The notes: generated by a model from the sequence alone, not told the origin. Shown: positions 24,455-34,600, counted from the stretch's first letter. The stretch is DNA of 64,000 nt from JANWWM01 sp046719715 (GCA_046719715.1 JBDNCJ010000003.1:1-64000); one strand, 5' to 3'. Program-made: numbers and translations.

Positions 24455-25417
24455 TCAAGTCAGCAACACAATTTTGCCATAATTTTCTCGCGAGTTAAGC
24501 AAGCGGTGGGCTTCTTCGGCGTCGCTCAGGTTTAGACGATGTCCGATTTCAACCCTTAATTCGCCCGATTCCAATCGTTCTAAAATCCATTGATAGGCGG
24601 CGTGGTAGCGTTCAGGCGTTGCGGTAATGGCGCGCATGGAAAAGCCCAGAAGTTGGTGCGAGGAATAGACGAGTTGATACGGGTTGAGCGGCGGAATGTC
24701 GCCCGCCGTGTTACCGAAAAGCACAACCCTGCCGCGCAAAGCGAGCATCTGAAAGTTGTGTGGAAAAAACGCGCCACCATTGCCGTCAAAAATCGCATGG
24801 ACGCCTGTGCCTTTGGTCAAAGAGAGAATGCGTTCGACAACGGTTTCTGAATACTTTAAGGTAATGGTTGAGCCAAGCGGTTTAAGGCGTTCAAGTTTTT
24901 GGTCGCTACTTGAAAGCGCGATGACCGTTGCGCCCTGCAACGCACACAGTTGAACGAGCATTGTTCCAACGCCGCCCGCCGCCGCATGAATCAAAACCGT
25001 TTCGCCGCGCTCGAGTCGTGCGACGGTATGCACCAAGTGATACGCCGTTTGCGCAATCACGGGAAATGCCGCACCTTGTTCAAATGATAACCACATCGGT
25101 AAGCGAAATGCGGCATATTCAGGCACAACCATATACTCGGCATAGCCGCCGCCCCAATGTGAAACGGCAAAAACTTTTTCGCCTACGGCAAAGCGATGTG
25201 CGTCGCGCCCCGTGCGCGTTACAATGCCCGATACCTCACAACCCATTTCAGGGGTTCGACGAGACCAATCGGAATAATATCCAGAACGAATTTTAACATC
25301 GGCATAATTAACACCAATTGCGATGACTTTAATCTCGAGTTCGTCGTCGTGCAGTTCCGGGCGCGGCATGTCGGCAAGAACCAATTTGCCCTCACCCGTC
25401 GGCAAAATTTTTTTCAT
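24455..25417 (-). CDS. Quinone oxidoreductase-like MDR dehydrogenase
   Basis: The 320-residue enzyme belongs to the medium-chain dehydrogenase/reductase superfamily, zinc-free quinone oxidoreductase branch. It has the GroES-like N-terminal domain (IAIGVNYADVKIRSGYY, GCEVSGIVTRTG) and a Rossmann domain with the NADPH-binding AAAGGVGTMLVQLC. There is no structural zinc Cys lobe, and no typical catalytic Zn ligand set. It would reduce quinones or enoyl-type carbonyls with NADPH in the cytosol; the substrate is not predictable. It is followed on the same strand by the 434-bp gap before metB and preceded by the peroxiredoxin (21 bp), with which it probably forms an oxidative-stress operon. Confidence 0.9.
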   Translation of the reverse strand: MKKILPTGEGKLVLADMPRPELHDDELEIKVIAIGVNYADVKIRSGYYSDWSRRTPEMGCEVSGIVTRTGRDAHRFAVGEKVFAVSHWGGGYAEYMVVPEYAAFRLPMWLSFEQGAAFPVIAQTAYHLVHTVARLERGETVLIHAAAGGVGTMLVQLCALQGATVIALSSSDQKLERLKPLGSTITLKYSETVVERILSLTKGTGVHAIFDGNGGAFFPHNFQMLALRGRVVLFGNTAGDIPPLNPYQLVYSSHQLLGFSMRAITATPERYHAAYQWILERLESGELRVEIGHRLNLSDAEEAHRLLNSRENYGKIVLLT

Positions 25418-25438
25418 TGTGTTGGTTTCACAATCGGG

Positions 25439-25942
25439 TTAGAGCGTTTTTGCAACGGCAAGCACTTCGGCGGCGTGTTCATCAGGCTTGACTTCCTTGA
25501 AGACGCGTTTGATTTTGCCCTCGCGGTCAATCAGAAAAGTGATTCTGTTTGAAAATCCCATTGCGCTGAGCACGCCGTAAGCCGTTGAAACTTTCTTTTC
25601 TGTATCCGCAAGCAACCGAAAATTGAGGTTGTGTTCTGATTTGAATGTTTGATGCGATGCCACATCATCGACGCTCACGCCCAAGACTTCAACGCCTGCC
25701 GCTTGAAACTCGGAAAACGCATCACGAAATGCGCACGCTTCTTTGGTGCAACCGGGCGTGAAATCTTTCGGGTAAAAGTAAAGCACCACAGGCGTGCCTT
25801 TGAGTGCCGAAAGCGAAACCGATTCGCCGTTATCAGCAAGCAAGGTGAAGTCGGGCGCAAGGTCGCCCTCTTTGAGATTGAGTTCAGACTTTGAACAACC
25901 AACAAAAACTGCTAAAAGAAGAAGAATAATCGCAGGTTTCAT
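25439..25942 (-). CDS. bcp: Bcp/PrxQ-type peroxiredoxin with lipoprotein signal
   Basis: The 167-residue peroxiredoxin reduces H2O2 and organic peroxides through a peroxidatic Cys in FTPGCTKEACAFR, with the resolving Cys five residues on, as in the PrxQ group. Other family blocks are GDLAPDFTLLADNG, VVLYFYPKDFTPG and LLADTEKKVSTAYGV. Unusually, it starts with a lipoprotein signal (MKPAIILLLLAVFVGCSKSE), so it should be membrane-anchored outside the cytoplasm rather than cytosolic. It probably forms an operon with the quinone oxidoreductase gene 21 bp downstream. Confidence 0.93.
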   Translation of the reverse strand: MKPAIILLLLAVFVGCSKSELNLKEGDLAPDFTLLADNGESVSLSALKGTPVVLYFYPKDFTPGCTKEACAFRDAFSEFQAAGVEVLGVSVDDVASHQTFKSEHNLNFRLLADTEKKVSTAYGVLSAMGFSNRITFLIDREGKIKRVFKEVKPDEHAAEVLAVAKTL

Positions 25943-26065
25943 AGATGAATGTTGAATTGAATTTGAACAACGAAATTACGGAATTTTGACCATAGAACAG
26001 GGCTTCGTATTGCACGACGCACGCGGCATTTTGTTTATATTCCCGAAACAAAACTTTTGATAAAG

Positions 26066-26614
26066 ATGCTCACGGCTGAAAAACAAAAAGCAACCTACGA
26101 CGATTACGCGCTCCTGCCCGAAGGCGCGAAATATCAACTCATCGATGGAGAAATTATTGAAATGCCAACGCCGATTGTCGCGCATCAAAATGCTGTATTG
26201 AATCTTGGCGCAATCTTGCGCGAAATTGTAATGAAGAAGAAACTTGGGCGCATACTCATTGCGCCGATGGACGTCTTTCTTGACCCATACAACACGTTTC
26301 AGCCTGATGTAATGTTCATTTCAAATGAACGGCTTTCAATTATCGGGACAGACATCGTGCGCGGCGCACCAGATTTGGTTGTAGAAGTGCTTTCGCCCTC
26401 CACCGCATACTACGACCTTCGCAAAAAGATGCCGATTTACTTCAAATACGGTGTGAAAGAATGCTGGATTATCGACGTGAGCGAACGAGCGGTCGAGCGT
26501 TATGCGCTCAACGACGGCGAGCCAGCACGCCTCTCAAAATCAACGAAAAGCGAACGCATCACAACGCCCATTTTACCCGATTTGAATCTTTCAGTTGAAG
26601 AAATTTTCGCCTAA
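26066..26614 (+). CDS. Uma2 family (DUF820) PD-(D/E)xK-like protein
   Basis: The 182-residue protein has the Uma2/DUF820 restriction-endonuclease-like fold marks: YQLIDGEIIEMPTP at the start, FQPDVMFIS, APDLVVEVLSPSTAYYD with the metal-binding acids, then Lys and KECWIIDVSERAVERY. Family members are widespread and often multiplied in genomes, but their function is unclear; nuclease activity is predicted from the fold only. It is one of three Uma2 genes within 3.3 kb and is more diverged than the tandem pair downstream of gatB. The ATG at 26066 is preferred to a TTG at 26057. Confidence 0.87.
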   Translation: MLTAEKQKATYDDYALLPEGAKYQLIDGEIIEMPTPIVAHQNAVLNLGAILREIVMKKKLGRILIAPMDVFLDPYNTFQPDVMFISNERLSIIGTDIVRGAPDLVVEVLSPSTAYYDLRKKMPIYFKYGVKECWIIDVSERAVERYALNDGEPARLSKSTKSERITTPILPDLNLSVEEIFA

Positions 26615-26640
26615 ATCATTGACTCAAAAATTTTTGACCT

Positions 26641-28074
26641 GTGGAATACGAACTCGTTGTCGGACTTGAAGTCCACTGCCAACTTAACACGAAGACCAAA
26701 GCCTTTTGCGGCTGTTCAACCGAATTTGGCGCGCCCGCCAATACGAATGTGTGTCCCGTATGCCTTGCCATGCCCGGCGCATTGCCTGTTTTGAACAAGC
26801 AAGTCTTGGAATCGGCGATTAAACTGGGTTTAACAACCCACTGCACCATTGCGCCTTATTCCATCATGGCGCGAAAAAATTATTTCTATCCCGACCTTCC
26901 CAAAGGCTATCAAATTTCACAATACGAAGAGCCGATTTGCAGTGAAGGCTACATCGACTTCGAAGTCGATGGCGAAAAAAAGCGCGTGCGCTTGGTACGA
27001 ATTCACATGGAAGAAGACGCAGGGAAATCCATTCACGACATCGGCGAAGAAACCTACATTGATGCCAATCGCTGTGGCGTGCCGCTCTTGGAAATTGTCA
27101 GCTATCCTGACATTCGCACAACGAAGGAGGCGTCAGCATATTTGCAAAAACTGCGCGCGATTGTGCGTTGGCTCGGCATTTCCGACGGAAATATGGACGA
27201 AGGCTCTTTGCGATGCGATGCAAATGTTTCGGTTCGACCGAAAGGCGCGGAAAAATTCGGCACGCGCACAGAAATCAAAAACATGAACTCGTTTAAGAGC
27301 GTTGAAAATGCGATTCAATATGAAATGGAACGACAAATCGAAGTCTTGAAGTCAGGCGGAACGATTGTGCAAGAAACACGACTGTGGGACGCGGACAAAT
27401 TCGAAACGCGCCCGATGCGCTCCAAAGAAGCGGCGCACGATTACCGATACTTCCCCGAACCCGACCTCGTGCCGATTGAAGTGAGCGACGAACTGCTTTC
27501 GCTCATCAAATCTGAACTGCCTGAAATGCCCGAAGTGCGCGCCGCTCGGTTTGTTTCACAATATCAACTTCCTGAATACGATGCGAAAGTCATTACCACC
27601 GACCGTTTGCTTGCCGACTACTACGAAGAAACTGCTAAAGTCTGTGGCGACGCAAAAGCAACTTCAAACTGGGTGATGGGCGAAGTCTTGCGCACGCTCA
27701 AAGAAAAAGTGATGGACATTTCAGAATTCCCGATTGATGCAACGCGGCTCGGCTTACTTATTTCGCTCGTCAAGCAAGGCGTTATCAATGGTAACACCGC
27801 CAAAGAAATCGTCTTTGTGAAAATGTTAGATGAACCCGCCTCGCCCGAAGAAATCGTCAAGCGCGATGGATTAGCACAAGTGAGCGACACCTCTGCAATT
27901 GAAAAAGAAATCGCCGAAGTCTTATCCGCCAGTCCGACCCAACTTGCTGATTATCGCTCAGGAAAAACCAAACTCTTTGGCTATTTCGTCGGTGAAACCA
28001 TGAAACGCATGAAAGGCAAAGCCAATCCGCAAATCATCAACGACATTCTGAAACGCAAATTGGAATCCGTATGA
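26641..28074 (+). CDS. gatB: Aspartyl/glutamyl-tRNA(Asn/Gln) amidotransferase subunit B
   Basis: GatB is the tRNA-binding and kinase subunit of GatCAB, which converts Glu-tRNA(Gln) and Asp-tRNA(Asn) to the amidated forms. The 477-residue length is typical. Seen are VVGLEVHCQLNTKTKAFCGC at the start, the zinc-site cysteines in FCGCS and CPVCLAMPG, RKNYFYPDLPKGYQISQYE, RIHMEEDAGKS, DANRCGVPLLEIVSYPD and the C-terminal YqeY-like tail domain (NPQIINDILKRKL). Translation starts at GTG (26641). Its stop overlaps the ATG of a Uma2 gene by 4 bp. gatA and gatC are not in the window. Confidence 0.97.
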   Translation: MEYELVVGLEVHCQLNTKTKAFCGCSTEFGAPANTNVCPVCLAMPGALPVLNKQVLESAIKLGLTTHCTIAPYSIMARKNYFYPDLPKGYQISQYEEPICSEGYIDFEVDGEKKRVRLVRIHMEEDAGKSIHDIGEETYIDANRCGVPLLEIVSYPDIRTTKEASAYLQKLRAIVRWLGISDGNMDEGSLRCDANVSVRPKGAEKFGTRTEIKNMNSFKSVENAIQYEMERQIEVLKSGGTIVQETRLWDADKFETRPMRSKEAAHDYRYFPEPDLVPIEVSDELLSLIKSELPEMPEVRAARFVSQYQLPEYDAKVITTDRLLADYYEETAKVCGDAKATSNWVMGEVLRTLKEKVMDISEFPIDATRLGLLISLVKQGVINGNTAKEIVFVKMLDEPASPEEIVKRDGLAQVSDTSAIEKEIAEVLSASPTQLADYRSGKTKLFGYFVGETMKRMKGKANPQIINDILKRKLESV

Positions 28075-28682
28075 TTGCAACCGCTCAAAAAAAAGATGCC
28101 GCCCAACACGCCCGCTCTGAACGCGACGGTCTCGAAAAGCGACGCTGGACGGCGGACGAGTATTTGAAGATGGCGGAACTTGGGATTCTTGCGTCTGGCG
28201 AAAGACTTGAACTCATTGACGGAGAAATTTACAAGAAAATGAGCCCTGTCGGATTACCTCACTATTGGTGCGTCAATCGCTTGAATCGATTATTTCACAC
28301 AAAACTTCTTAACAGTGTGATTGTCTCGGTTCAAAATCCGCTTTGGTTAGACGAACACAACGAGCCTGAACCCGATGTGGTGCTCCTGCCGATGATGGAT
28401 ATGCACGTGCGACCCGGCGCAAAAGACGCACTGCTCGTCGTGGAAGTTTCGGATTCAACGCTCGACCTTGACCGCAAAGTCAAGTTGCCGCTTTATGCGA
28501 AGTTTGAAGTTGGAGAAGTCTGGCTGGTCAATTTGGCGGAAGCGTGTTTGGAAGTGTATCGTGAGCCGAAAGATGAAGGCTATGGTCAGATGAAAAAATA
28601 CGAAGCTAATGAGAGCGTATCGGCAATGCAGTTTCCCGACGTGAAATTTTCTGTCGCAGAAATTCTTGGAATGAACCATTAG
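28071..28682 (+). CDS. Uma2 family protein, tandem copy 1
   Basis: The 203-residue protein has an Ala/Lys-rich leader of about 22 residues, then a Uma2 domain: RWTADEYLKMAELGIL, LELIDGEIYKKMSPVG, EPDVVLLPMMD, LLVVEVSDSTLDLDRKVKLP (acids and Lys of the PD-(D/E)xK-like site) and FEVGEVWLVNL. Its ATG overlaps the gatB stop (ATGA), so it is translationally coupled to gatB. It shares three perfectly identical DNA blocks (54, 78 and 236 bp) with the next gene, which marks a recent duplication or gene conversion. Confidence 0.87.
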   Translation: MIATAQKKDAAQHARSERDGLEKRRWTADEYLKMAELGILASGERLELIDGEIYKKMSPVGLPHYWCVNRLNRLFHTKLLNSVIVSVQNPLWLDEHNEPEPDVVLLPMMDMHVRPGAKDALLVVEVSDSTLDLDRKVKLPLYAKFEVGEVWLVNLAEACLEVYREPKDEGYGQMKKYEANESVSAMQFPDVKFSVAEILGMNH

Positions 28683-28695
28683 AGCATTCAGTAAC

Positions 28696-29304
28696 ATGGG
28701 CGTGATTGCAGAACATCAACCTGTTGATATATCGCCGCTTCCTCTTGAAAAACGACGCTGGACGGCGGACGAGTATTTGAAGATGGCGGAACTTGGGATT
28801 CTTGCGCCCAATGAAAAACTTGAACTTATTGATGGAGAAATTTACAAGAAAATGAGTCCTGTCGGCTTGCCTCACTACTGGTGTGTGAATCGTTTGACGA
28901 AACTCTTTGAAAGAACACTCGGCGATAAAGTCTTTGTTTCCGTTCAAAACCCGCTTTGGTTAGACGAACACAACGAGCCTGAACCCGATGTGGTGCTCCT
29001 GCCGATGATGGATATGCACGTGCGACCCAGCGCGAAAGATGCGTTGCTTGTTGTGGAAGTTTCGGATTCAACGCTCGACCTTGACCGCAAAGTCAAGTTG
29101 CCGCTTTATGCGAAGTTTGAAGTTGGAGAAGTCTGGCTGGTCAATTTGGCGGAAGCGTGTTTGGAAGTGTATCGTGAGCCGAAAGATGAAGGCTATGGTC
29201 AGATGAAAAAATACGAAGCTAATGAGAGCGTATCGGCAATGCAGTTTCCCGACGTGAAATTTTCTGTCGCAGAAATTCTTGGAATGAAACCCTTAACTTT
29301 GTAA
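28696..29304 (+). CDS. Uma2 family protein, tandem copy 2
   Basis: The 202-residue product is a near twin of the upstream protein and starts 13 bp after its stop. The final 80 or so residues are identical and encoded by identical DNA (29053-29288 against 28440-28675). The first 18 residues and the segment around residues 60-82 differ clearly. The same putative active-site acids and lysine are kept, so neither copy looks decayed. The function is unknown; the fold predicts a metal-dependent nuclease. Confidence 0.87.
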   Translation: MGVIAEHQPVDISPLPLEKRRWTADEYLKMAELGILAPNEKLELIDGEIYKKMSPVGLPHYWCVNRLTKLFERTLGDKVFVSVQNPLWLDEHNEPEPDVVLLPMMDMHVRPSAKDALLVVEVSDSTLDLDRKVKLPLYAKFEVGEVWLVNLAEACLEVYREPKDEGYGQMKKYEANESVSAMQFPDVKFSVAEILGMKPLTL

Positions 29305-29332
29305 TTCTTCTCAACGCTTATTTTATACTGCC

Positions 29333-29989
29333 TTGCCGTTTTCACTTGTCCATTTAGTTAAACCCACAACACAAAAAGAGCCTGCACCATTGCTATTGAT
29401 GCTTCATGGGTATGGCGCGAATGAACATGACTTGATGGGTCTTGCCGACGCGCTTGACCCGCGCTTTACGGTAATGAGTGCACGTGCACCGCTTTCACTT
29501 GGCAATGGAGGCTATGCATGGTTTCCGTTGGCGTTTACAGACGAGGGGATTAAAGTTTTGGACACGAAGTCGGCGATTCAAAGTCGCGCGTTGATTTTGA
29601 GATTTCTTGACGAAGTCGTCGCCCATTATGCGATTCATCCAAAGCGAATCATATTGATGGGGTTTAGTCAAGGCTCATCGATGGCGTATAGTGTTGCGCT
29701 TACCGAGCCGCATCGTTTATCGGGAATGGTGGCAATGAGCGGACGTTTGCCCGATGAACGCTTGCTCAAGCTTGCCCCGACGGAGCATCTAAAAAATTTT
29801 CCCATCTTCGTTTCGCACGGGCTTCACGACCAAATTCTGCCGATTCAAAATGGACGCGAAAGCGAGGCACGATTGCGCGAACTGCACATGAATGTAACTT
29901 ACAAGGAGTATCCCATGGCACATCAAATTTCGTCGGAGTGTTTATCTGACATTTCCACTTGGCTTACAAAGCAACTCAACCAACCATAA
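29333..29989 (+). CDS. Phospholipase/carboxylesterase family alpha/beta hydrolase
   Basis: The 218-residue alpha/beta hydrolase belongs to the acyl-protein thioesterase/carboxylesterase group. It shows LLLMLHGYGANEHDL (oxyanion region), nucleophile Ser in LMGFSQGSSMAY, Asp in VSHGLHDQILP and His in YPMAHQISSE, giving the complete catalytic triad. No signal peptide is present, so it is cytosolic. The substrate is not predictable. Only a TTG start is available at 29333 (28 bp after the Uma2 stop), as no ATG lies in frame upstream of the first conserved block. The methyltransferase gene follows 2 bp later. Confidence 0.88.
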   Translation: MPFSLVHLVKPTTQKEPAPLLLMLHGYGANEHDLMGLADALDPRFTVMSARAPLSLGNGGYAWFPLAFTDEGIKVLDTKSAIQSRALILRFLDEVVAHYAIHPKRIILMGFSQGSSMAYSVALTEPHRLSGMVAMSGRLPDERLLKLAPTEHLKNFPIFVSHGLHDQILPIQNGRESEARLRELHMNVTYKEYPMAHQISSECLSDISTWLTKQLNQP

Positions 29990-29991
29990 CC

Positions 29992-30702
29992 ATGTCGAGA
30001 ACAACGAAAGAGTATTTTAATGCATATGCGAAAACATATGATAGCCTTTCTACAGGTCGGTCGGAGTTTAACGAGCGTTACGCGATTTGGCGTTCGCTTA
30101 TTGACGACCAAGCCGAGCGGTTTCCAAACGGGCTCTGCATGGATTTAGGATGCGGCAACGGTTTTTTAAGTGTTCATGCCGCTTCAAAAGGCTTTAACAT
30201 GGTGAGCGTGGACGGTAGTTCTGAAATGCTCTCGCTCACAAAAAAATTAGCCGAAAAAGAAGGTGTTATTTCACGAATTAATTTCGTGGAATCGCTTCTG
30301 CCGCTTTCAAAAGAAATCCAAGCGCAGTATGAACAACGTGTGCAGTTGATTTTAATGTCAAGCGTGATTGAATACGTCAAAGATGATGAGGGCGTGTTTG
30401 AGCAGTGTGCGTCGCTATTGCAAAAAGGAGGCATATTTTTGATTTCATTTCCAAACAAAGCCTCTGTTTATCGCAAGATGGAGTTTTCTCTGCGCAATAC
30501 GCCGATATACGCCGATTCATATGTGCGACACCAAGTCAGGCAATACGATGAGCAAGACATTCGCTATTATGCAAATAAATACGGATTCAATCTTCAAAAA
30601 GTGTTGTATTTCGCTTTGCCGTTTCAGCGTTACGCAAAAAAAAATCTTCCCCGCCCACTATCGTCCGCGCTGGGCTTCTACTCTATTTTTATGCGCACTT
30701 GA
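29992..30702 (+). CDS. Class I SAM-dependent methyltransferase
   Basis: The 236-residue protein has the Rossmann-like methyltransferase motif I CMDLGCGNGFLSVHAASKG, a motif II acidic region (MVSVDGSSEMLSLTKK), and VQLILMSSVIEYVKDDEG with GGIFLISFPN after it. The start MSRTTKEYFNAYAKTYDSL resembles small-molecule methyltransferases of the UbiE/Coq type. The substrate is unknown. The ATG at 29992 is chosen; a longer TTG start would overlap the esterase gene. It is likely co-transcribed with the esterase. Confidence 0.88.
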   Translation: MSRTTKEYFNAYAKTYDSLSTGRSEFNERYAIWRSLIDDQAERFPNGLCMDLGCGNGFLSVHAASKGFNMVSVDGSSEMLSLTKKLAEKEGVISRINFVESLLPLSKEIQAQYEQRVQLILMSSVIEYVKDDEGVFEQCASLLQKGGIFLISFPNKASVYRKMEFSLRNTPIYADSYVRHQVRQYDEQDIRYYANKYGFNLQKVLYFALPFQRYAKKNLPRPLSSALGFYSIFMRT

Positions 30703-30785
30703 GAAAAGATAAATTTCGCGAATAAACTGTTCTTTGTAAATTTATAAACTTGTTTTAACTCTAACAGCCAACGAGAAAACCAACT

Positions 30786-31523
30786 ATGAAATACCGCGTC
30801 TTTTTCGCGCTCTGTGTTTCCCTCTCTTTTTTAACCTTGTTCGACACTGCCGCCCAGCAACGCCGCCCAAAACCTGAACCTGAAATTGCCCCTGATTCGC
30901 TTCGCACGATGCTCTCCACAAAAGGCAAAGAAGCCACGCTTCACATGATTTACACGCGCCACATCTTTAATCAACTCAACGCGATTGAAAGCGAATACAT
31001 CAAATTCGGCTACGACGGCAAGCGCGTCAGCGAATTAATCGATAGTGCCATCAAAGCCAATCCAAAAGAAGCCGACGCCATCATCGTCGATCTCTCGCTC
31101 GGCAAACGCATGGAGGTTAAGCCGATTACGAAGCCCACCGGCAACTTCGACGGCAATCTCAGCCCGAACGCAGAACGCATGATTTTTGGATTGCAATGGG
31201 AGACGAAAAACAAACCCTTCTTGAAAAATCTCAAAGAAGGCAAGTTCCCCGACCTCGATCGAGATATGGAACAAATTCTCATCAACGAAGCCAATACCAA
31301 CAAACTGGTTGAGGAGTATATGCGCACGGCGATTTTAGACCGCGCGCGTCAGCACATAGTAAGGAAATTCGTCTTCGCCCTTGATGCAACCGACCCGCTC
31401 AGCCCGAAAATTGGAGAAAGCGTCGAGACCTATTTAATCAACAACCTGCGCGTGGTGCTTGGAGGAAAAAATATCTCGGAACTCACGCAAATGATGAGCG
31501 TTGTAGATAAATTCTTTGACTGA
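30786..31523 (+). CDS. Secreted protein of unknown function
   Basis: The 245-residue product has a signal peptide (MKYRVFFALCVSLSFLTLF then DTAAQQ) and a short Pro/Arg-rich linker (RRPKPEPEIAP). The rest is mainly helical and charged (LRTMLSTKGKEATLHMIY, FNQLNAIESEYIKFGYDGKR, YMRTAILDRARQHIV). No catalytic motif or repeat was recognised. It is not a membrane fusion protein of an RND pump, although it precedes one. A strong hairpin lies 28 bp after its stop, so it is probably transcribed separately from the RND gene. Confidence 0.75.
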   Translation: MKYRVFFALCVSLSFLTLFDTAAQQRRPKPEPEIAPDSLRTMLSTKGKEATLHMIYTRHIFNQLNAIESEYIKFGYDGKRVSELIDSAIKANPKEADAIIVDLSLGKRMEVKPITKPTGNFDGNLSPNAERMIFGLQWETKNKPFLKNLKEGKFPDLDRDMEQILINEANTNKLVEEYMRTAILDRARQHIVRKFVFALDATDPLSPKIGESVETYLINNLRVVLGGKNISELTQMMSVVDKFFD

Positions 31524-31550
31524 AACCGAATATCACAGCAAAGTGTGTTG

Positions 31551-31605
31551 ACACGGATAGCACGGCGGCAAGCTTGAGTCTGCTGTGTTATCCGTGTAAC
31601 TTTTT
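31551..31605 (+). terminator. Long hairpin between secreted protein and RND gene
   Basis: ACACGGATAGCACGGC at 31551 pairs with GCTGTGTTATCCGTGT ending at 31597, with two G-U pairs, and AACTTTTTA follows. It could be an intrinsic terminator, though the T-run starts 3 nt late, or an operator in front of the RND pump whose ATG lies 20 bp further on behind an AGGGAG site. Confidence 0.5.
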
Positions 31606-31617
31606 AGGGAGATTCAA

Positions 31618-34600
31618 ATGAGTTTATCACACGTCAGTATTCAGCGTCCTGTTTTAGCGATTGTATTGTCGATTGCGATTATGCTGTTCGGCGCGATTGG
31701 GTTTTTATTTCTCGGCGTGCGCGAATATCCCTCCGTCGACCCGCCCGTCGTAACGGTAACGACGAACTACACGGGCGCAAACGCTGAAGTCATCATCTCA
31801 CAAATCACCGAACCACTTGAAGATGCGATTAACGGCATTGCAGGCGTGCGCTCGATTTCATCGACCAGTAGCGATGGACGCTCGACCATCACGGTCGAGT
31901 TCAACCTCGAAATCGACCTCGAAGCCGCCGCCAACGATGTGCGCGATAAAGTCGCACAAGCCATTCGCCGATTGCCCCCTGACGCCGACCCGCCTATTGT
32001 CGCCAAAGCCGACGCCAACGCTTCGCCGATTCTCATTCTCAACCTCAAAAGCAACGCACGCAATCCGCTCGACCTTTCCGCCGCCGCGACCAACATTCTC
32101 AAAGAACGCTTGCAAACCATCAACGGCGTGAGCGAAATTCAAATCTGGGGTGAAAAAAAATACTCGATGCGCCTGTGGATGTCGCCTGAAAAACTCGCCG
32201 CCTACGGCTTAACGCCCCTCGACGTTCAAGCCGCCCTGAATCGAGAAAACATCGAACTGCCGACAGGTCGCCTCGAAGGCGATAGAACCGAACTCACCGT
32301 CAGAGCACTCGGACGGCTCACGAAGCCAGAAGAATTCGAACAAATGATTTTACGTGAAGAAGCGGGCAAAGTCATTCGATTTCGTGATGTCGGCAGAGCG
32401 GAACTGTATCCCGAAAATGAACGCACCGTGCTTCGACGCGACGGCGTGATGATGATTGCCTGCGCGATTATCCCTCAGCCCGGCGCAAATCATATTCAAA
32501 TCGTTGACGACGTCTACAAGCGCCTCGAGCAAATTCGCAAAGAACTTCCAAGCGATTTAAGCGTCGCTGTTGCCTTTGATACGACGAAATTTATTCGCGC
32601 CTCTATCGAGGAAGTCATTGAGACAATTTTCATCGCATTTGCTCTTGTGGTGCTCATCATTTTCCTGTTTCTTCGCGATTGGCGCACAACGCTGATTCCT
32701 TCGCTTGCCATTCCGATTTCGCTTATTGGGTCGTTCTTCATCATGTATCTCTTCGGATTTTCAATCAACGTGCTCACGCTTCTTGGGCTTGTGCTAGCAA
32801 TCGGCATTGTGGTTGATGACGCTATTGTCGTCTTGGAAAACATCTATGCGAAAATCGAGCAAGGCGAATCACCGATTCAAGCGGGCTTCAAGGGCGTATC
32901 GGAAATTTTCTTTGCGGTGGTGGCGACAACAGTTGTGCTCGTGGCGGTCTTTCTGCCGATTGTGTTTCTGCAAGGCATTACGGGGCGGCTCTTTCGCGAG
33001 TTTGGAATTGTCGTAGCGGGTGCAGTGGTGATTTCTTCGTTTGTTGCGCTCACGCTCACGCCAATGCTATGCACGCGTCTCTTAAAGAAACAATCGCAAA
33101 CGGGAAAGTTTTATGAAGTCACCGAAAAGTTTTTTGCGTGGCTCACGGCACGCTATCGCTTGTCGCTGAATCAATTTTTGAAAAAGCGATGGCTTGCGTT
33201 TCCAATCGTTGCGCTTTGCTTTGTGTTGATTCTGCTCTTGGGCGCAGTTGTGCCGAGCGAACTGGCACCGAGCGAAGATAGAGGAAGCATTCGGCTGTTT
33301 GCGACTGCACCCGAAGGCGTGTCGTTTGAGTATATGGACGCATTCATGCTCTCGCTTGGAAAAATGATGGAAGAACTCGTGCCTGAAAAAGAAGCCATCA
33401 TTACTGTAACCTCGCCGAGTTTTGGCGTTGCCGCCGCTAATACAGGTTTTGCGCGTGTGTTTCTCAAATCAAGCGAACAGCGTGAACGCTCGCAACAAGA
33501 AATCGTCGATGAACTTTCCGCGAGAATGCGTTCGCTTTCACAAGCGCGAACCTTCGTCTCGCAAGAACAAGCCGTTTCAAATCCGCGCGGCGGATTGCCC
33601 GTTCAATTCGTGCTTCAAGCCCCAAACTTTGAAAAGTTGAAGGAAACCCTGCCGAAGTTTTTAAGCGAAGCGCGCAAAAGCCCGATGTTTAATTTCGTCG
33701 ATGTGAATTTGAAGTTCAACAAGCCCGAACTGCAAGTTGAGATTGACCGCGATAGAGCACGTGTGCTCGGCGTTTCGGTTGGCGATGTGGCGCAAGTCTT
33801 GCAGTTTTCTTACAGCGCGCAACGCTTCGGATTTTTCATCATGGACGGCAAGCAGTATCAAGTCATCGGACAAATGGAACGAAAAAATCGCAGTGCGCCG
33901 ATTGACTTGCAATCGCTTTATGTGCGCAACAATCGCGGCGAACTCATTCAACTCGATAACCTCGTCAAACTCACGGAGCAAAGCAGTCCGCCGCAACTCT
34001 TCCGCTACAATCGATACATCTCCGCGACCGTTCAAGCCGGACTTGCGCCGGGCAAAACCATTGGCGATGGCATTGCTGAAATGCGTCGGATTGCGGAGGC
34101 TACGCTCGACGAAAGTTTTGTAACCGCGCTCGACGGTCCTTCAAAAGATTTTGAAGAAAGTTCATCGAGCTTGCTCTTTGCCTTCTTGCTCGCGCTTGTG
34201 CTTATTTACCTTGTGTTAGCGGCGCAATTTGAAAGTTTCCGCGACCCGTTCATCATTCTTTTCACCGTTCCGCTTGCGCTGGCAGGCACGCTGTTCGCCC
34301 TTTGGTACTTCAACCAAACCCTCAACATCTTCTCGCAAATCGGAATCATTATGCTGGTTGGATTGGTAACGAAAAATGGCATTTTGATTGTCGAGTTTGC
34401 CAATCAACGCAAGGCGGAAGGGCTCTCGAAGACGGACGCGGTTGAAGATGCCGCAGCGCAACGCTTCCGACCGATTTTGATGACGAGCCTCTCGACCATA
34501 CTTGGGTTTCTTCCGATTGCGCTTGCGCTTGGTGCCGGCTCGGAAAGTCGTGTCTCAATGGGGATTGCGGTTGTTTTCGGCATGCTCTTTTCGAGTTTTC

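Noticed and set aside
31551..31605. CRISPR repeat or mobile element end
   Set aside because: The inverted repeat occurs once only in the window, with no spacer pattern or transposase.
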